Made by a program: the position numbers and the translations under genes. Shown piece after piece: positions 1-6,303 of a stretch of 14,985 bases of DNA (its first letter is position 1; each line of letters starts with the position of its first letter). The notes beneath the pieces were generated by a model. The model ran no database searches, was not told where the DNA came from, and worked only from the letters and a program-made list of their open reading frames with translations. Origin of the DNA: Candidatus Nitrosopumilus sp. (GTDB taxonomy: Archaea > Thermoproteota > Nitrososphaeria > Nitrososphaerales > Nitrosopumilaceae); the NCBI GenBank assembly GCA_011055585.1, contig DRGT01000064.1, forward strand, positions 1-14,985, read 5' to 3'.

Positions 1-42
1 AGTGGTAAAGGCAAACGCAATTAGAGATTTTTCCATTAACAT
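1..42 (-). CDS. Start of a leftward gene cut by the window edge, possibly a membrane or secreted protein
   Basis: Reading leftward from an ATG at 42-40, or from a second in-frame ATG at 36-34, the frame is open to the window edge and reads MLMEKSLIAFAFTT. A short charged start followed by a hydrophobic run looks like the beginning of a signal peptide or membrane segment, but 14 residues are too few to identify a family. An AT-rich stretch at about 70-85 could be its promoter, which would place this gene divergent from the sugar-phosphate operon. This is an inference from start-codon placement only, and it may be a chance open frame. Confidence 0.3.
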   Translation of the reverse strand, partial: MLMEKSLIAFAFTT

Positions 43-121
43 TTGATACGAACTTTACAGGTCCAAATCAAATCAAAATATGATCTACAAAATCTAGTTT
101 AATGAAATTTCAACAAAGTTC

Positions 122-184
122 TTTAAACTTGATCAAAAATTAGATTCTACAGAAATAGATTTTTATTAATTCTTAGGGGGAGAG
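122..184 (+). promoter_or_regulatory. Probable promoter and Shine-Dalgarno region of the transketolase operon
   Basis: A purine-rich GGGGGAGAG at 176-184 lies 7 bases before the ATG at 192 and is a plausible Shine-Dalgarno site. Two TATA-like stretches are present. TTTAAAC near 122-128 would give a leader of about 40 bases that includes the Shine-Dalgarno site. TTTTTATTA at 160-168 would start the mRNA almost at the ATG. The sequence alone does not decide between them. Confidence 0.4.
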
Positions 185-191
185 AAGCCTA

Positions 192-1859
192 ATGGGACTA
201 AATTATTACAAAATTAAAAAACACGTGCGCAAGGCAAGAAAATTAGTTATTAAAGGCACAACAGCTGCGGCTTCTGGACATCCAGGGGGTTCATTTTCTA
301 TGGCCGAAATAATGGGAGTTTTGTTTAACAATTATTTGCACTATGATCCAAAAAATCCACTTTGGGAAGAACGTGATAGATTAGTTTTATCAAAGGGACA
401 TGCATCACCAGGACTTTACTCAAACTTGGCTGTAGCTGGATATTTTGATGAATCAGAGGTTGAAACTCTAAGAAAGTTTGGAAGTAGACTACAAGGACAT
501 CCTGATTTGAAATGTCCTGGCGTAGAATTTTGTGGAGGTTCATTAGGAATAGGCTTGTCATTTTCTATCGGTGCTGCACTTGCTGCAAAAATTGATGGAA
601 AAAACCATCACATCTTTACAATAATTGGAGATGGAGAATCAGATGAAGGTCAAGTTTGGGAAGCAGCAATGACTGCTGCAAAATACAAAGTTGATAATCT
701 TACTGCAATTTTAGATAGAAATTTCATTCAACAAGATTCCTACACTGAAAAAATAATGCCACTTGATGAAGAGCTAGTGGGCGATGATCTTTCTGAAATG
801 TGGAAAGATGCATCAAGATGGAAAATTGGTGACAAGTGGCGTGCATTTGGTTGGAATGTAATTGAGATTGATGGACATAGAATTGAACAAATCAACGATG
901 CTGTATCAAAAGCAATCTCGACAAAAGGAGTTCCTACAATGATTATCGCAAGAACGATCAAAGGCAAAGCAGTTGAACACATGGAAGACAATCCAAAGTG
1001 GCATGGACTAGCACCAAAGCCTGAGATTGCACCAATAATTGATCTAGAACTTGATAGTCAGTTCATGATTGCACCATCAATAATTGCTGGTGATATGACA
1101 AACTTGGCAAATGAAGTAAAGCGATGCGTTAACGGAAGAGCAGATTACATACATCTTGATGTAATGGATGGTCAGTTTGTCCCAAACACAACATTTGATC
1201 ATAACAAAATTCGCGAGCTAAAACCGTTAACAGTAATTCCTTTTGATACTCATTTGATGATTAACGAACCAGTAAAACACGTCAAAGATTACATGGAGGC
1301 TGGGAGTGACATCATTACAGTTCATACAGAAGTTTGTGATGAATCAAGCTTTGGTGAAATTCATGATTCATTAAAACAAAACGGAATTAGTGTTGGTCTT
1401 GCAATTAATCCAGATACTGATCTACCTGAATGGTCTTTGAAATTTTTACCAACACTTGAACAACTAATTGTAATGTCAGTTGTACCTGGCAAGTCTGGTC
1501 AAAAATACATTGAAGCAACACATGAAAAAATGACCAGAGTAATGAAGACTCTGAATGAGAACAAATTTCAAGGATATGTTGAGGCTGATGGAGGCGTGAC
1601 ACTAGAAAACATCGGCTCTTGTTTTACAGATGGTGCACGAATATTTGTTGGCGGAAGTGCAATAATTGGACAAAATGATGTTAGAGGAGTAATTAGAGAA
1701 TTTAGAAAGGTTACTTTGAAAGCCAGAAGACAAGCACTTGTAAACAAAGCAAATGAGCTTGGAGGATCTGAACTTGTAAACAAATGGATTGACTTGCATC
1801 AAATTGGTGACAAAAAGGATCAATTGATCAAATTGGCAAAGGAGGCAGGATACATTTGA
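192..1859 (+). CDS. Bifunctional fusion: transketolase N-terminal half plus ribulose-phosphate 3-epimerase
   Basis: Residues 1-275 are the thiamine-diphosphate-binding half of transketolase. SGHPGG (29-33 region), SKGHAS (68-72), QGHP (101-104), the GDG...E motif GDGESDEG (146-153) and the later Asn of DRN (175-177) are all present. After a short linker, residues 292-505 form a complete ribulose-phosphate 3-epimerase barrel: IAPSI (293-297), HLDVMDG (321-327), THLM (353-356), VVPGKSGQ (430-437) and EADGG (464-468), so the Ser, His and Asp residues that hold the metal and do the acid-base chemistry are there. Residues 506-555 are a charged helical tail I cannot assign. The transketolase half needs its partner, encoded by the next gene, to form an active enzyme. 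Both activities belong to the non-oxidative pentose phosphate pathway. The start has GGGGGAGAG 7 bases upstream. The stop overlaps the next start by 4 bases. Domain calls are firm; the benefit of the fusion is inference. Confidence 0.93.
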   Translation: MGLNYYKIKKHVRKARKLVIKGTTAAASGHPGGSFSMAEIMGVLFNNYLHYDPKNPLWEERDRLVLSKGHASPGLYSNLAVAGYFDESEVETLRKFGSRLQGHPDLKCPGVEFCGGSLGIGLSFSIGAALAAKIDGKNHHIFTIIGDGESDEGQVWEAAMTAAKYKVDNLTAILDRNFIQQDSYTEKIMPLDEELVGDDLSEMWKDASRWKIGDKWRAFGWNVIEIDGHRIEQINDAVSKAISTKGVPTMIIARTIKGKAVEHMEDNPKWHGLAPKPEIAPIIDLELDSQFMIAPSIIAGDMTNLANEVKRCVNGRADYIHLDVMDGQFVPNTTFDHNKIRELKPLTVIPFDTHLMINEPVKHVKDYMEAGSDIITVHTEVCDESSFGEIHDSLKQNGISVGLAINPDTDLPEWSLKFLPTLEQLIVMSVVPGKSGQKYIEATHEKMTRVMKTLNENKFQGYVEADGGVTLENIGSCFTDGARIFVGGSAIIGQNDVRGVIREFRKVTLKARRQALVNKANELGGSELVNKWIDLHQIGDKKDQLIKLAKEAGYI

Positions 1860-2836
1860 CAACAGTTGAACCACAAATGACTGACATGAGAACAGAATAT
1901 GGTAAAACTCTGATAGAAATTGGAAAAGAAAATCCAAATGTTGTTGTTTTAGGTGCAGATACAACCGATTCACTAAAAACTGCAGGATTTGGAAAAGAAT
2001 TTCCAAATAGATTTTTCAATGTTGGGATTGCAGAAGCAAACCTTGTTTCAGTAGCTGCAGGACTTGCAATGAGTGGAAAGACCTCTTTTGCAAGCACATA
2101 TGCTATTTTTCTTCCAGGAAGGGCTGTTGATCAAATTAGAAATGCAATCGCATATCCATCTCGCGGAGACAAAAAGGGACTAAATGTAAAACTTGTAGTA
2201 TCTCATGGAGGATTATCTGTTGGTCCAGATGGCGGTTCTCATCAACAAATTGAAGACATTGCTATACTGCGTGCAATTCCAAATATGAAAGTTTTAATTC
2301 CGGCAGACACCATTGCTGTGAAAAAACTTACATGGATTATTTCACAACAGTATGGTCCATTTTACATGAGAATGGCACGCTCAAAGACACCTGTAATTCA
2401 TCAAGATTCACAAGAATTTACAATTGGTAAAGGCATCACACTAGCTGATGGTTCTGATTGTACAATTGCTGCTTGTGGAATTACAGTAAAGATGGCACTT
2501 GAAGCTGCAGAATCACTAAAGCAAGAAGGAATTTCTTGCAGAGTAATTGATATGTTTTCAATAAAACCAATTGATGCAGAACTTTTGGAAAAGGCTGCAA
2601 GAGAAACAGGATCTATTGTAACATGTGAAGAACACAACATTTTGGGAGGAATGGGTTCTGCAGTTGCTGAAGTAGTTTCTGAACGCTATCCGGTTCCAAT
2701 CAAGCGTATTGGCGCACAAGACATGTTTGGTGAATCGTGCAGAGACAAAGAAATTCCACTTTTGTTTGAAAAGCATGGAATATCATCTATTAATATAGCA
2801 AAGACGGTGAAAGAGGTAAGGAGTAAGACATTATGA
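1856..2836 (+). CDS. Transketolase, C-terminal half (pyrimidine-binding and C-terminal domains)
   Basis: This 326-residue protein supplies the second half of a split transketolase and should pair with the N-terminal half encoded just upstream. FNVGIAEAN (54-62) carries the conserved Glu (E60) that activates thiamine diphosphate. [15 protein letters not shown] (116-130) and the later [15 protein letters not shown] (258-272) are typical of the pyrimidine-binding and C-terminal domains. The start chosen is TTG at 1856, overlapping the upstream stop by 4 bases, with GGAGG at 1841-1845 ten bases before it. In-frame ATGs at residues 8 and 11 are possible alternatives with no obvious Shine-Dalgarno site. 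The stop overlaps the transaldolase start as ATGA, preceded by AAGGAG (2818-2823), so the three genes are probably translationally coupled. Split transketolases are common in archaea. Confidence 0.93.
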   Translation: MTTVEPQMTDMRTEYGKTLIEIGKENPNVVVLGADTTDSLKTAGFGKEFPNRFFNVGIAEANLVSVAAGLAMSGKTSFASTYAIFLPGRAVDQIRNAIAYPSRGDKKGLNVKLVVSHGGLSVGPDGGSHQQIEDIAILRAIPNMKVLIPADTIAVKKLTWIISQQYGPFYMRMARSKTPVIHQDSQEFTIGKGITLADGSDCTIAACGITVKMALEAAESLKQEGISCRVIDMFSIKPIDAELLEKAARETGSIVTCEEHNILGGMGSAVAEVVSERYPVPIKRIGAQDMFGESCRDKEIPLLFEKHGISSINIAKTVKEVRSKTL

Positions 2837-3498
2837 AAATTTTCCTAGACACTGCTAATCTTGAATCTATCAAGATGTATAATGACATGGGATTGCTAGA
2901 TGGCATCACAACAAATCCATCTTTGTTATCAAAAGAAGGTGGTGATCCTCACAAAACAATGGAAGAGATTGTTAGCATCATTAAAGGTGATGTAAGTCTT
3001 GAAGTTGTTGCAACAGAATATGATGGAATGATGGAAGAAGGTCGCAGACTTCGCAAGTATGGTGAAAATGTTGTTGTAAAATGTCCAATGACAGCAGATG
3101 GTCTTAAAGCATGCAAAGCTTTGACAGCTGAAGGAATTCCAGTTAATGTCACACTTGTTTTCTCACCAAACCAAGCACTTTTAGCAGCAAAAGCAGGTGC
3201 AAAGTATGTCAGTCCATTTATTGGAAGACTAGATGACGTTGGAAAAGATGGAATGCTTTTGATTAAAGAGATTAAACAAATTTTTTCAAATTATAATTTT
3301 GGAACTCAAATACTAGTTGCAAGTATTAGACATCCAATGCATGTAGTGGATGCTGCAAAGATTGGAGCAGACGTTGTGACTTTACCAGCAGCTGTTTTAG
3401 AAAAAATGTTAAAGCATCAACTAACTGACATTGGTTTGAAAAATTTCTTAGCAGACTGGGAAAAGCTTAAAGCCGAAGATCCAAACATTAGAATTTAG
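2833..3498 (+). CDS. tal: Transaldolase, small TalC/MipB-type
   Basis: At 221 residues this has the size of the compact transaldolase / fructose-6-phosphate aldolase family. It opens with [10 protein letters not shown], followed by [10 protein letters not shown] (23-32). VVVKCPMT (80-87) contains the Schiff-base lysine K83. [19 protein letters not shown] (105-123), SPFIGRLDD (127-135) and ILVASIRHP (160-168) complete the barrel signature. It would move a dihydroxyacetone unit between sugar phosphates in the non-oxidative pentose phosphate pathway, next to transketolase and epimerase. AAGGAG ends 9 bases before the ATG, which overlaps the upstream stop. From sequence alone I cannot exclude that it acts as a fructose-6-phosphate aldolase, but the operon context favours transaldolase. 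It converges with the next gene, with only one base between the stops. Confidence 0.92.
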   Translation: MKIFLDTANLESIKMYNDMGLLDGITTNPSLLSKEGGDPHKTMEEIVSIIKGDVSLEVVATEYDGMMEEGRRLRKYGENVVVKCPMTADGLKACKALTAEGIPVNVTLVFSPNQALLAAKAGAKYVSPFIGRLDDVGKDGMLLIKEIKQIFSNYNFGTQILVASIRHPMHVVDAAKIGADVVTLPAAVLEKMLKHQLTDIGLKNFLADWEKLKAEDPNIRI

Positions 3499-3499
3499 A

Positions 3500-3817
3500 T
3501 TATACGCCAAGACTTTCAGCTTTTGTAAGCTCTACAAAGACCTTATCACCAACTGCAAGATTCATCTGTTTGTATTCATGCATATCAAGTTTGATTGAAG
3601 TAACTCCACCTTGCATACCTCCCATCCCTCCTAACATTTTGTTGAGATCTTTCATCATGTCATTCATGTTTGTAAATCCCATTACTTTTGGACCAAGTGG
3701 TGATTGAGGACTAGGGAGACCTTCCTTTAGCTCCTTTGCAGATGATAATGAAATAATCACGTAAGGTGCTCCATCTGGTGCTGCATTAATACTTCGAACC
3801 ACGAACTCTTTCTTCAT
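3500..3817 (-). CDS. Unrecognised small protein with a Met/Gly-rich hinge
   Basis: I do not recognise this 105-residue protein with certainty. Residues 1-45 look like beta strands (KEFVVRS, APYVIISLSS). Residues 50-75 form an amphipathic, Met-rich segment (MNDMMKDLNKMLGGMGGMQGG). Residues 76-105 return to strands (SIKLDMHEY, VGDKVFVELTKAE) that resemble the end of a small OB- or PUA-like barrel. No signal peptide, membrane segment or cysteine is present, so it is probably cytosolic. A TATA-like box lies about 26 bases before the ATG, suggesting a leaderless, single-gene transcript. It ends one base from the convergent transaldolase stop, so the two transcripts probably overlap. The coding call is supported by clean coding style and its own promoter; the function is unknown. 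Confidence 0.75.
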   Translation of the reverse strand: MKKEFVVRSINAAPDGAPYVIISLSSAKELKEGLPSPQSPLGPKVMGFTNMNDMMKDLNKMLGGMGGMQGGVTSIKLDMHEYKQMNLAVGDKVFVELTKAESLGV

Positions 3818-3837
3818 ACACTAAATTCACAGAATAT

Positions 3838-3846
3838 ACTTATATT
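3838..3846 (-). promoter_or_regulatory. TATA-like box for the leftward gene starting at 3817
   Basis: On the minus strand the sequence reads AATATAAGT, centred about 25 bases before the ATG at 3817. That is the spacing expected if transcription starts at the start codon (leaderless mRNA). The rest of 3818-3952 shows nothing else I can name. Confidence 0.45.
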
Positions 3847-3952
3847 TCATTTTTAAGATGAATTAGAACGAAAAGACCCTCAATTTCGTATATGTTCTGA
3901 AGGTTATGTCATTATACTGGGCCTTTTTTAGTGAAATTTTCAAACTTGTATT

Positions 3953-4129
3953 ATGAAAAGCGATGAGACTAGATCACACAGACTCAATTATCTTCTGAGG
4001 TTTTATCTAAGCAATCCAAGGGACCTTGACCTATTTCATAGAGCAAAACAGATGGGCGTTTCAGATTCTACCGCCAAAGACTATATGAGAACTGTAATAA
4101 TTCTGGCACAAAAGATTCAATCCCGTTAA
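3953..4129 (+). CDS. 58-residue helix-turn-helix-like mini-protein
   Basis: An ATG at 3953 opens a 58-codon frame ending in TAA at 4127-4129, in a region that would otherwise be a 340-base gap. The product is basic. Its middle, DLFHRAKQMGVSDSTAKDYM (26-45), has the A-x-x-M-G-V-S-x-x-T-A-x-x-Y pattern of a helix-turn-helix in which the second helix starts at the Ser. The first 20 residues and the last 12 are predicted helical (YLLRFYLS, VIILAQKI). A TTTTTTA stretch at 3923-3929 sits about 26 bases before the ATG, compatible with a leaderless transcript. It could be a small DNA-binding regulator of the adjacent genes. The family is not recognised, and both the coding and HTH calls rest on pattern only. 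Confidence 0.55.
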   Translation: MKSDETRSHRLNYLLRFYLSNPRDLDLFHRAKQMGVSDSTAKDYMRTVIILAQKIQSR

Positions 4130-4160
4130 ACTATTTACCACCTAAAAATTACTTTATCTG

Positions 4161-4523
4161 ATGGATATTTCGATAGAAGAATGGAAAAAACTTGTAATTC
4201 ACGAAATTATAGAATACAAGTTTGATGATTGGGTAAAACAGATTGCTTTTTCAAGTAAAACCTCAGGTGGTGGAATTCCAACAATGCAGTGGGCAGATGG
4301 TGTTGCCTTTTCACCTGCGAATTTTCCGACAACTAATATCGTAATGGAAGAACAGCTCAAAGGGGTTCTTCATTGGTCATCAGTATCTTTTGCTATAAAG
4401 AAAAAATTTGAGAATCAGATTGTACGAGAAAACGCTACTCTAAACCTTGTTGATGTAAGCACGAATGAGATTTTCCGTAAATTAGCAGCAGAGCTTAAAA
4501 AGCAATCCAAGTATTCTAGCTAA
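4161..4523 (+). CDS. Unrecognised 120-residue cytosolic protein
   Basis: I do not recognise this protein. It begins with a helical, acidic stretch (SIEEWKKLVIHEIIEYKFDDW, 4-24), has a Gly/Pro-rich middle (SGGGIPTMQWADGVAFSP, 35-52), and ends in two amphipathic helices (SFAIKKKFENQIV, 76-88; EIFRKLAAELKKQ, 103-115). There is no signal peptide, membrane segment or cysteine. Its stop is one base before the ATG of the next gene, so the two are almost certainly cotranscribed and may work together. A weak TATA-like CTATTTAC lies about 26 bases upstream, directly after the HTH mini-protein. Translation is uninterrupted and looks coding; the function is open. Confidence 0.72.
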   Translation: MDISIEEWKKLVIHEIIEYKFDDWVKQIAFSSKTSGGGIPTMQWADGVAFSPANFPTTNIVMEEQLKGVLHWSSVSFAIKKKFENQIVRENATLNLVDVSTNEIFRKLAAELKKQSKYSS

Positions 4524-4524
4524 G

Positions 4525-5205
4525 ATGCCTGACGAAATACTTGACAATGTAAAGGAGCTACTCAATAAAGAGATTGGAGATAAGAAAGTACTCGAGCAAA
4601 TTAAACGAGCAGCTGAAAACAATGAAGCAATTTCAAATTATGAGAGAAATTACGTTAGAAAACTAATTGATGATCTTAGAAAACCACCAGAGCCTGAAAT
4701 AGAAATTACACTAGAACAACCTACAGAAATTTCACAACCACAAGAACAAGTAGCTACTGTAGTACCACAACTTCAAACTTCTACTATTCTAACACATAAA
4801 CCTCGAGACAAAACAAACATCAAAGTACTAATTGGTGGTGCCGCAATTGCAGTAGCAATTATTGCTGCAGTAGTGCTTGGAACAAATGGAATTGATGTTG
4901 GACCTAGTGGTTCTACCACAATGAGTTCTGGATTGTTGGATTTAGATCAATCATCTTATGATGGAGGTGATATAATTTCAATTTCAGGAAAATCTAAAAC
5001 ATCACTTGGTAATACAATTAGTTTGTCAATTGAAAATGCAGGTGGCGAATTAATTTGGGCTGAAAATATCAAGATTAAAGATAGTGGTGAATATTCTACT
5101 TTAGCTATTGCAGGTGGTCCTGGATGGGAAAACAGTGGAACATATACATTAAAAATGGAACATAGTAGCGAAGAGGAACAAATTACATTTAGTTTTAAAA
5201 ATTAA
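4525..5205 (+). CDS. Single-pass membrane protein with helical cytoplasmic head and outer beta-sandwich domain
   Basis: Residues 1-53 are helical and charged, with a GDKKVLEQIKRAAENNEAIS segment (18-37) and a YVRKLIDDL stretch (43-51). This resembles short helical modules I associate with other thaumarchaeal proteins. Residues 54-98 are a Pro/Gln/Glu-rich linker. Residues 100-119 form a clear membrane segment (VLIGGAAIAVAIIAAVVLG). Residues 137-226 are an Ig-like beta-sandwich: DQSSYDGGDIISISG (141-155), then alternating strands, then GPGWENSGTYTL (198-209) and a last strand ITFSF. Lysines just before the membrane segment favour the N-terminus inside and the sandwich outside. It follows the 120-residue gene by one base. 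It may link a cytoplasmic partner to the cell surface, which is inference. No enzyme motif is visible. Confidence 0.8.
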   Translation: MPDEILDNVKELLNKEIGDKKVLEQIKRAAENNEAISNYERNYVRKLIDDLRKPPEPEIEITLEQPTEISQPQEQVATVVPQLQTSTILTHKPRDKTNIKVLIGGAAIAVAIIAAVVLGTNGIDVGPSGSTTMSSGLLDLDQSSYDGGDIISISGKSKTSLGNTISLSIENAGGELIWAENIKIKDSGEYSTLAIAGGPGWENSGTYTLKMEHSSEEEQITFSFKN

Positions 5206-5218
5206 ATAAAAAATTAGA

Positions 5219-5557
5219 TTATATGGAAGATTTTGATTTTGTAGCTATATCGTAAATATCTTCTATAGTTGAAACAAAGATTTTTCCATCTCCTGCTTTA
5301 CCAGTGTGTGCAGCATTCATTATTGCATTAACAACTTGTTGGACTTTAGATTCATCAACAATTATGATAATGAGATCCGTTCTGTTATATTCTGCAATAT
5401 ATCTTACAGAAGCTCTTGCAGCAGTTACCAATGGTCTTTTACCAGAACCTCTACCTCTAGTTTCAGCAATTGTAAGTCCAGGAGCCCCCGTATCCATAAT
5501 TGCAGTAACTACAGCATGTCGTTTTATACTAGGAATCATCGCATCAATTCTCTTCAT
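5219..5557 (-). CDS. Divergent PII (GlnB/GlnK-like) signal protein
   Basis: At 112 residues this is PII-sized. It has the family's first strand (MKRIDAMIP), the TIAETRGRG segment (29-37) leading into the T-loop, and the C-terminal nucleotide-binding signature TGKAGDGKIFV (85-95). PII proteins bind ATP/ADP and usually 2-oxoglutarate, and control ammonium transporters or nitrogen enzymes. Compared by eye with E. coli GlnB, the T-loop is altered: Gln39 is Gly, Tyr51 is Val, the Lys58 region reads YNRT, and there is about one extra residue. It should therefore bind nucleotides, but canonical 2-oxoglutarate binding and uridylylation look lost. No ammonium transporter gene is beside it. It is convergent with the membrane-protein gene and divergent from the 85-residue gene, with a palindrome between their starts. 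Confidence 0.9.
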   Translation of the reverse strand: MKRIDAMIPSIKRHAVVTAIMDTGAPGLTIAETRGRGSGKRPLVTAARASVRYIAEYNRTDLIIIIVDESKVQQVVNAIMNAAHTGKAGDGKIFVSTIEDIYDIATKSKSSI

Positions 5558-5614
5558 ATTGTTCTCTGGGAGTCATTTTTAGTGGAATTAAAAGATTCTT
5601 CTGACTAAGAATAG

Positions 5615-5629
5615 TTGTTAGTCTAACAA
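5615..5629. promoter_or_regulatory. Perfect 15-base palindrome, candidate operator
   Basis: TTGTTAGTCTAACAA is a perfect inverted repeat with 7-base arms and one central base. It lies about 58 bases before the PII start and about 66 bases before the rightward GTG start at 5695. An overlapping weaker repeat, GACTAA (5603-5608) with TTAGTC (5618-5623), lies beside it. The position between two divergent genes suits a dimeric repressor or activator site. No known binding consensus was matched. Confidence 0.4.
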
Positions 5630-5694
5630 GTTTGCTCAGTTTACAAACAATTTGATACACCGAACGTGAAAAAACCAAATTTTGATCAAATGCC

Positions 5695-5952
5695 GTGAAG
5701 ATACTGAGATATCTTGGATGTATGATGATTGGCCATAATAAGGTCCTCGAACACCGGATAGAAGATGGCTATGATGTTTACTTTACCATTTGTACTCAGT
5801 GCAATAAAAAATGGAAAATGAAAGAACTTTCAGAAAAACCACAAGCAATAATCAAAACCCACACAATCAAGATACTAGCTCATGGAAAAATAATTCCAAC
5901 TTCAATTGAACCAGAGATAGCTATTCCAAAAAAGACTCACAAAAACAATTAG
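5695..5952 (+). CDS. Small candidate zinc-binding protein
   Basis: This 85-residue basic protein starts MKILRYLGCMMIGHNK and then has YFTICTQCNKKWKMK (29-43). The arrangement Cys9, His14 and Cys33-x2-Cys36 resembles small CxxxxH...CxxC zinc folds, such as the DUF1660 style with a GH motif followed by CxxC. The remainder (residues 48-85) is lysine- and proline-rich and probably flexible. The start is GTG at 5695. An ATG at 5690 is out of frame, and the next in-frame Met codons (residues 10 and 11) would remove Cys9. A perfect 10-base palindrome TTTGATCAAA ends 5 bases before the start. The family assignment is tentative and the role unknown. Confidence 0.65.
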   Translation: MKILRYLGCMMIGHNKVLEHRIEDGYDVYFTICTQCNKKWKMKELSEKPQAIIKTHTIKILAHGKIIPTSIEPEIAIPKKTHKNN

Positions 5953-5980
5953 TGAATATTTATCTAATATAATCAAAAAT

Positions 5981-6295
5981 TTAGTTTTTAAATTGTTTTT
6001 CTAAAAATTCAAAAAACAATTCACCATCAAACTCTGCATAATCATCTATGATTTCAGTCTCCATATCGGTTAGAAAATGATTGTAGACAGTTTCTCGTTC
6101 ATGCTTTAATGGTGTAGAGCAAAAACACATCTCAGACCATTGAATGGTGTTTGGTTCTGTTATTTTTGCACGTTTCACAGAATTTACAATTTCTTGTCCA
6201 TCTGGCTTTTGATTCTGAATTGTACCATCAGTTAGTTTTCTATAAAATTCTCCCATTTTCTCTTCAATGAATCTAGCCTTTACTGAATAAATCAT
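5981..6295 (-). CDS. Conserved hypothetical protein, probably cotranscribed with TBP
   Basis: This is a 104-residue, acidic, soluble protein. Its blocks include MIYSVKARFIEEKMGEFYRK (1-20), LTDGTIQNQKPDGQEIV (21-37), IQWSEMCFCSTPLKHERETVY (51-71) and EFDGELFFEFLE (88-99). The pattern, with a strand-helix start, a DGQEI turn and a CxC-PL-HER block, reminds me of an uncharacterised family also found in bacteria; that is from memory and not verified. Cys57 and Cys59 with nearby His64 could bind a metal. Its ATG lies 8 bases after the TBP stop with no obvious promoter between, so it is probably the second gene of the TBP transcript. Function is unknown. Confidence 0.75.
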   Translation of the reverse strand: MIYSVKARFIEEKMGEFYRKLTDGTIQNQKPDGQEIVNSVKRAKITEPNTIQWSEMCFCSTPLKHERETVYNHFLTDMETEIIDDYAEFDGELFFEFLEKQFKN

Positions 6296-6303
6296 TATAT
6301 TTA

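Noticed and set aside
129..136. TTGATCAA palindrome upstream of the sugar-phosphate operon, similar to the TTTGATCAAA before the zinc-protein gene
   Set aside because: An 8-base AT-rich palindrome is expected often by chance; a similar string occurs inside coding sequence near 1823-1833. Too weak to call a shared operator.
1065..1859. Separate epimerase gene starting at the internal ATG at 1065
   Set aside because: No stop codon, Shine-Dalgarno site or promoter separates it from the transketolase half. Internal initiation cannot be fully excluded.
3853..3890. Possible box C/D RNA on the plus strand (AAGATGA then CTGA)
   Set aside because: No closing stem between the flanks and no inner boxes, unlike the candidate at 13702-13782.
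4009..4511. 12-base direct repeat AAGCAATCCAAG at 4009-4020 and 4500-4511
   Set aside because: The copies lie in two unrelated coding frames and read as different amino acids. It is most likely chance in AT-rich DNA.
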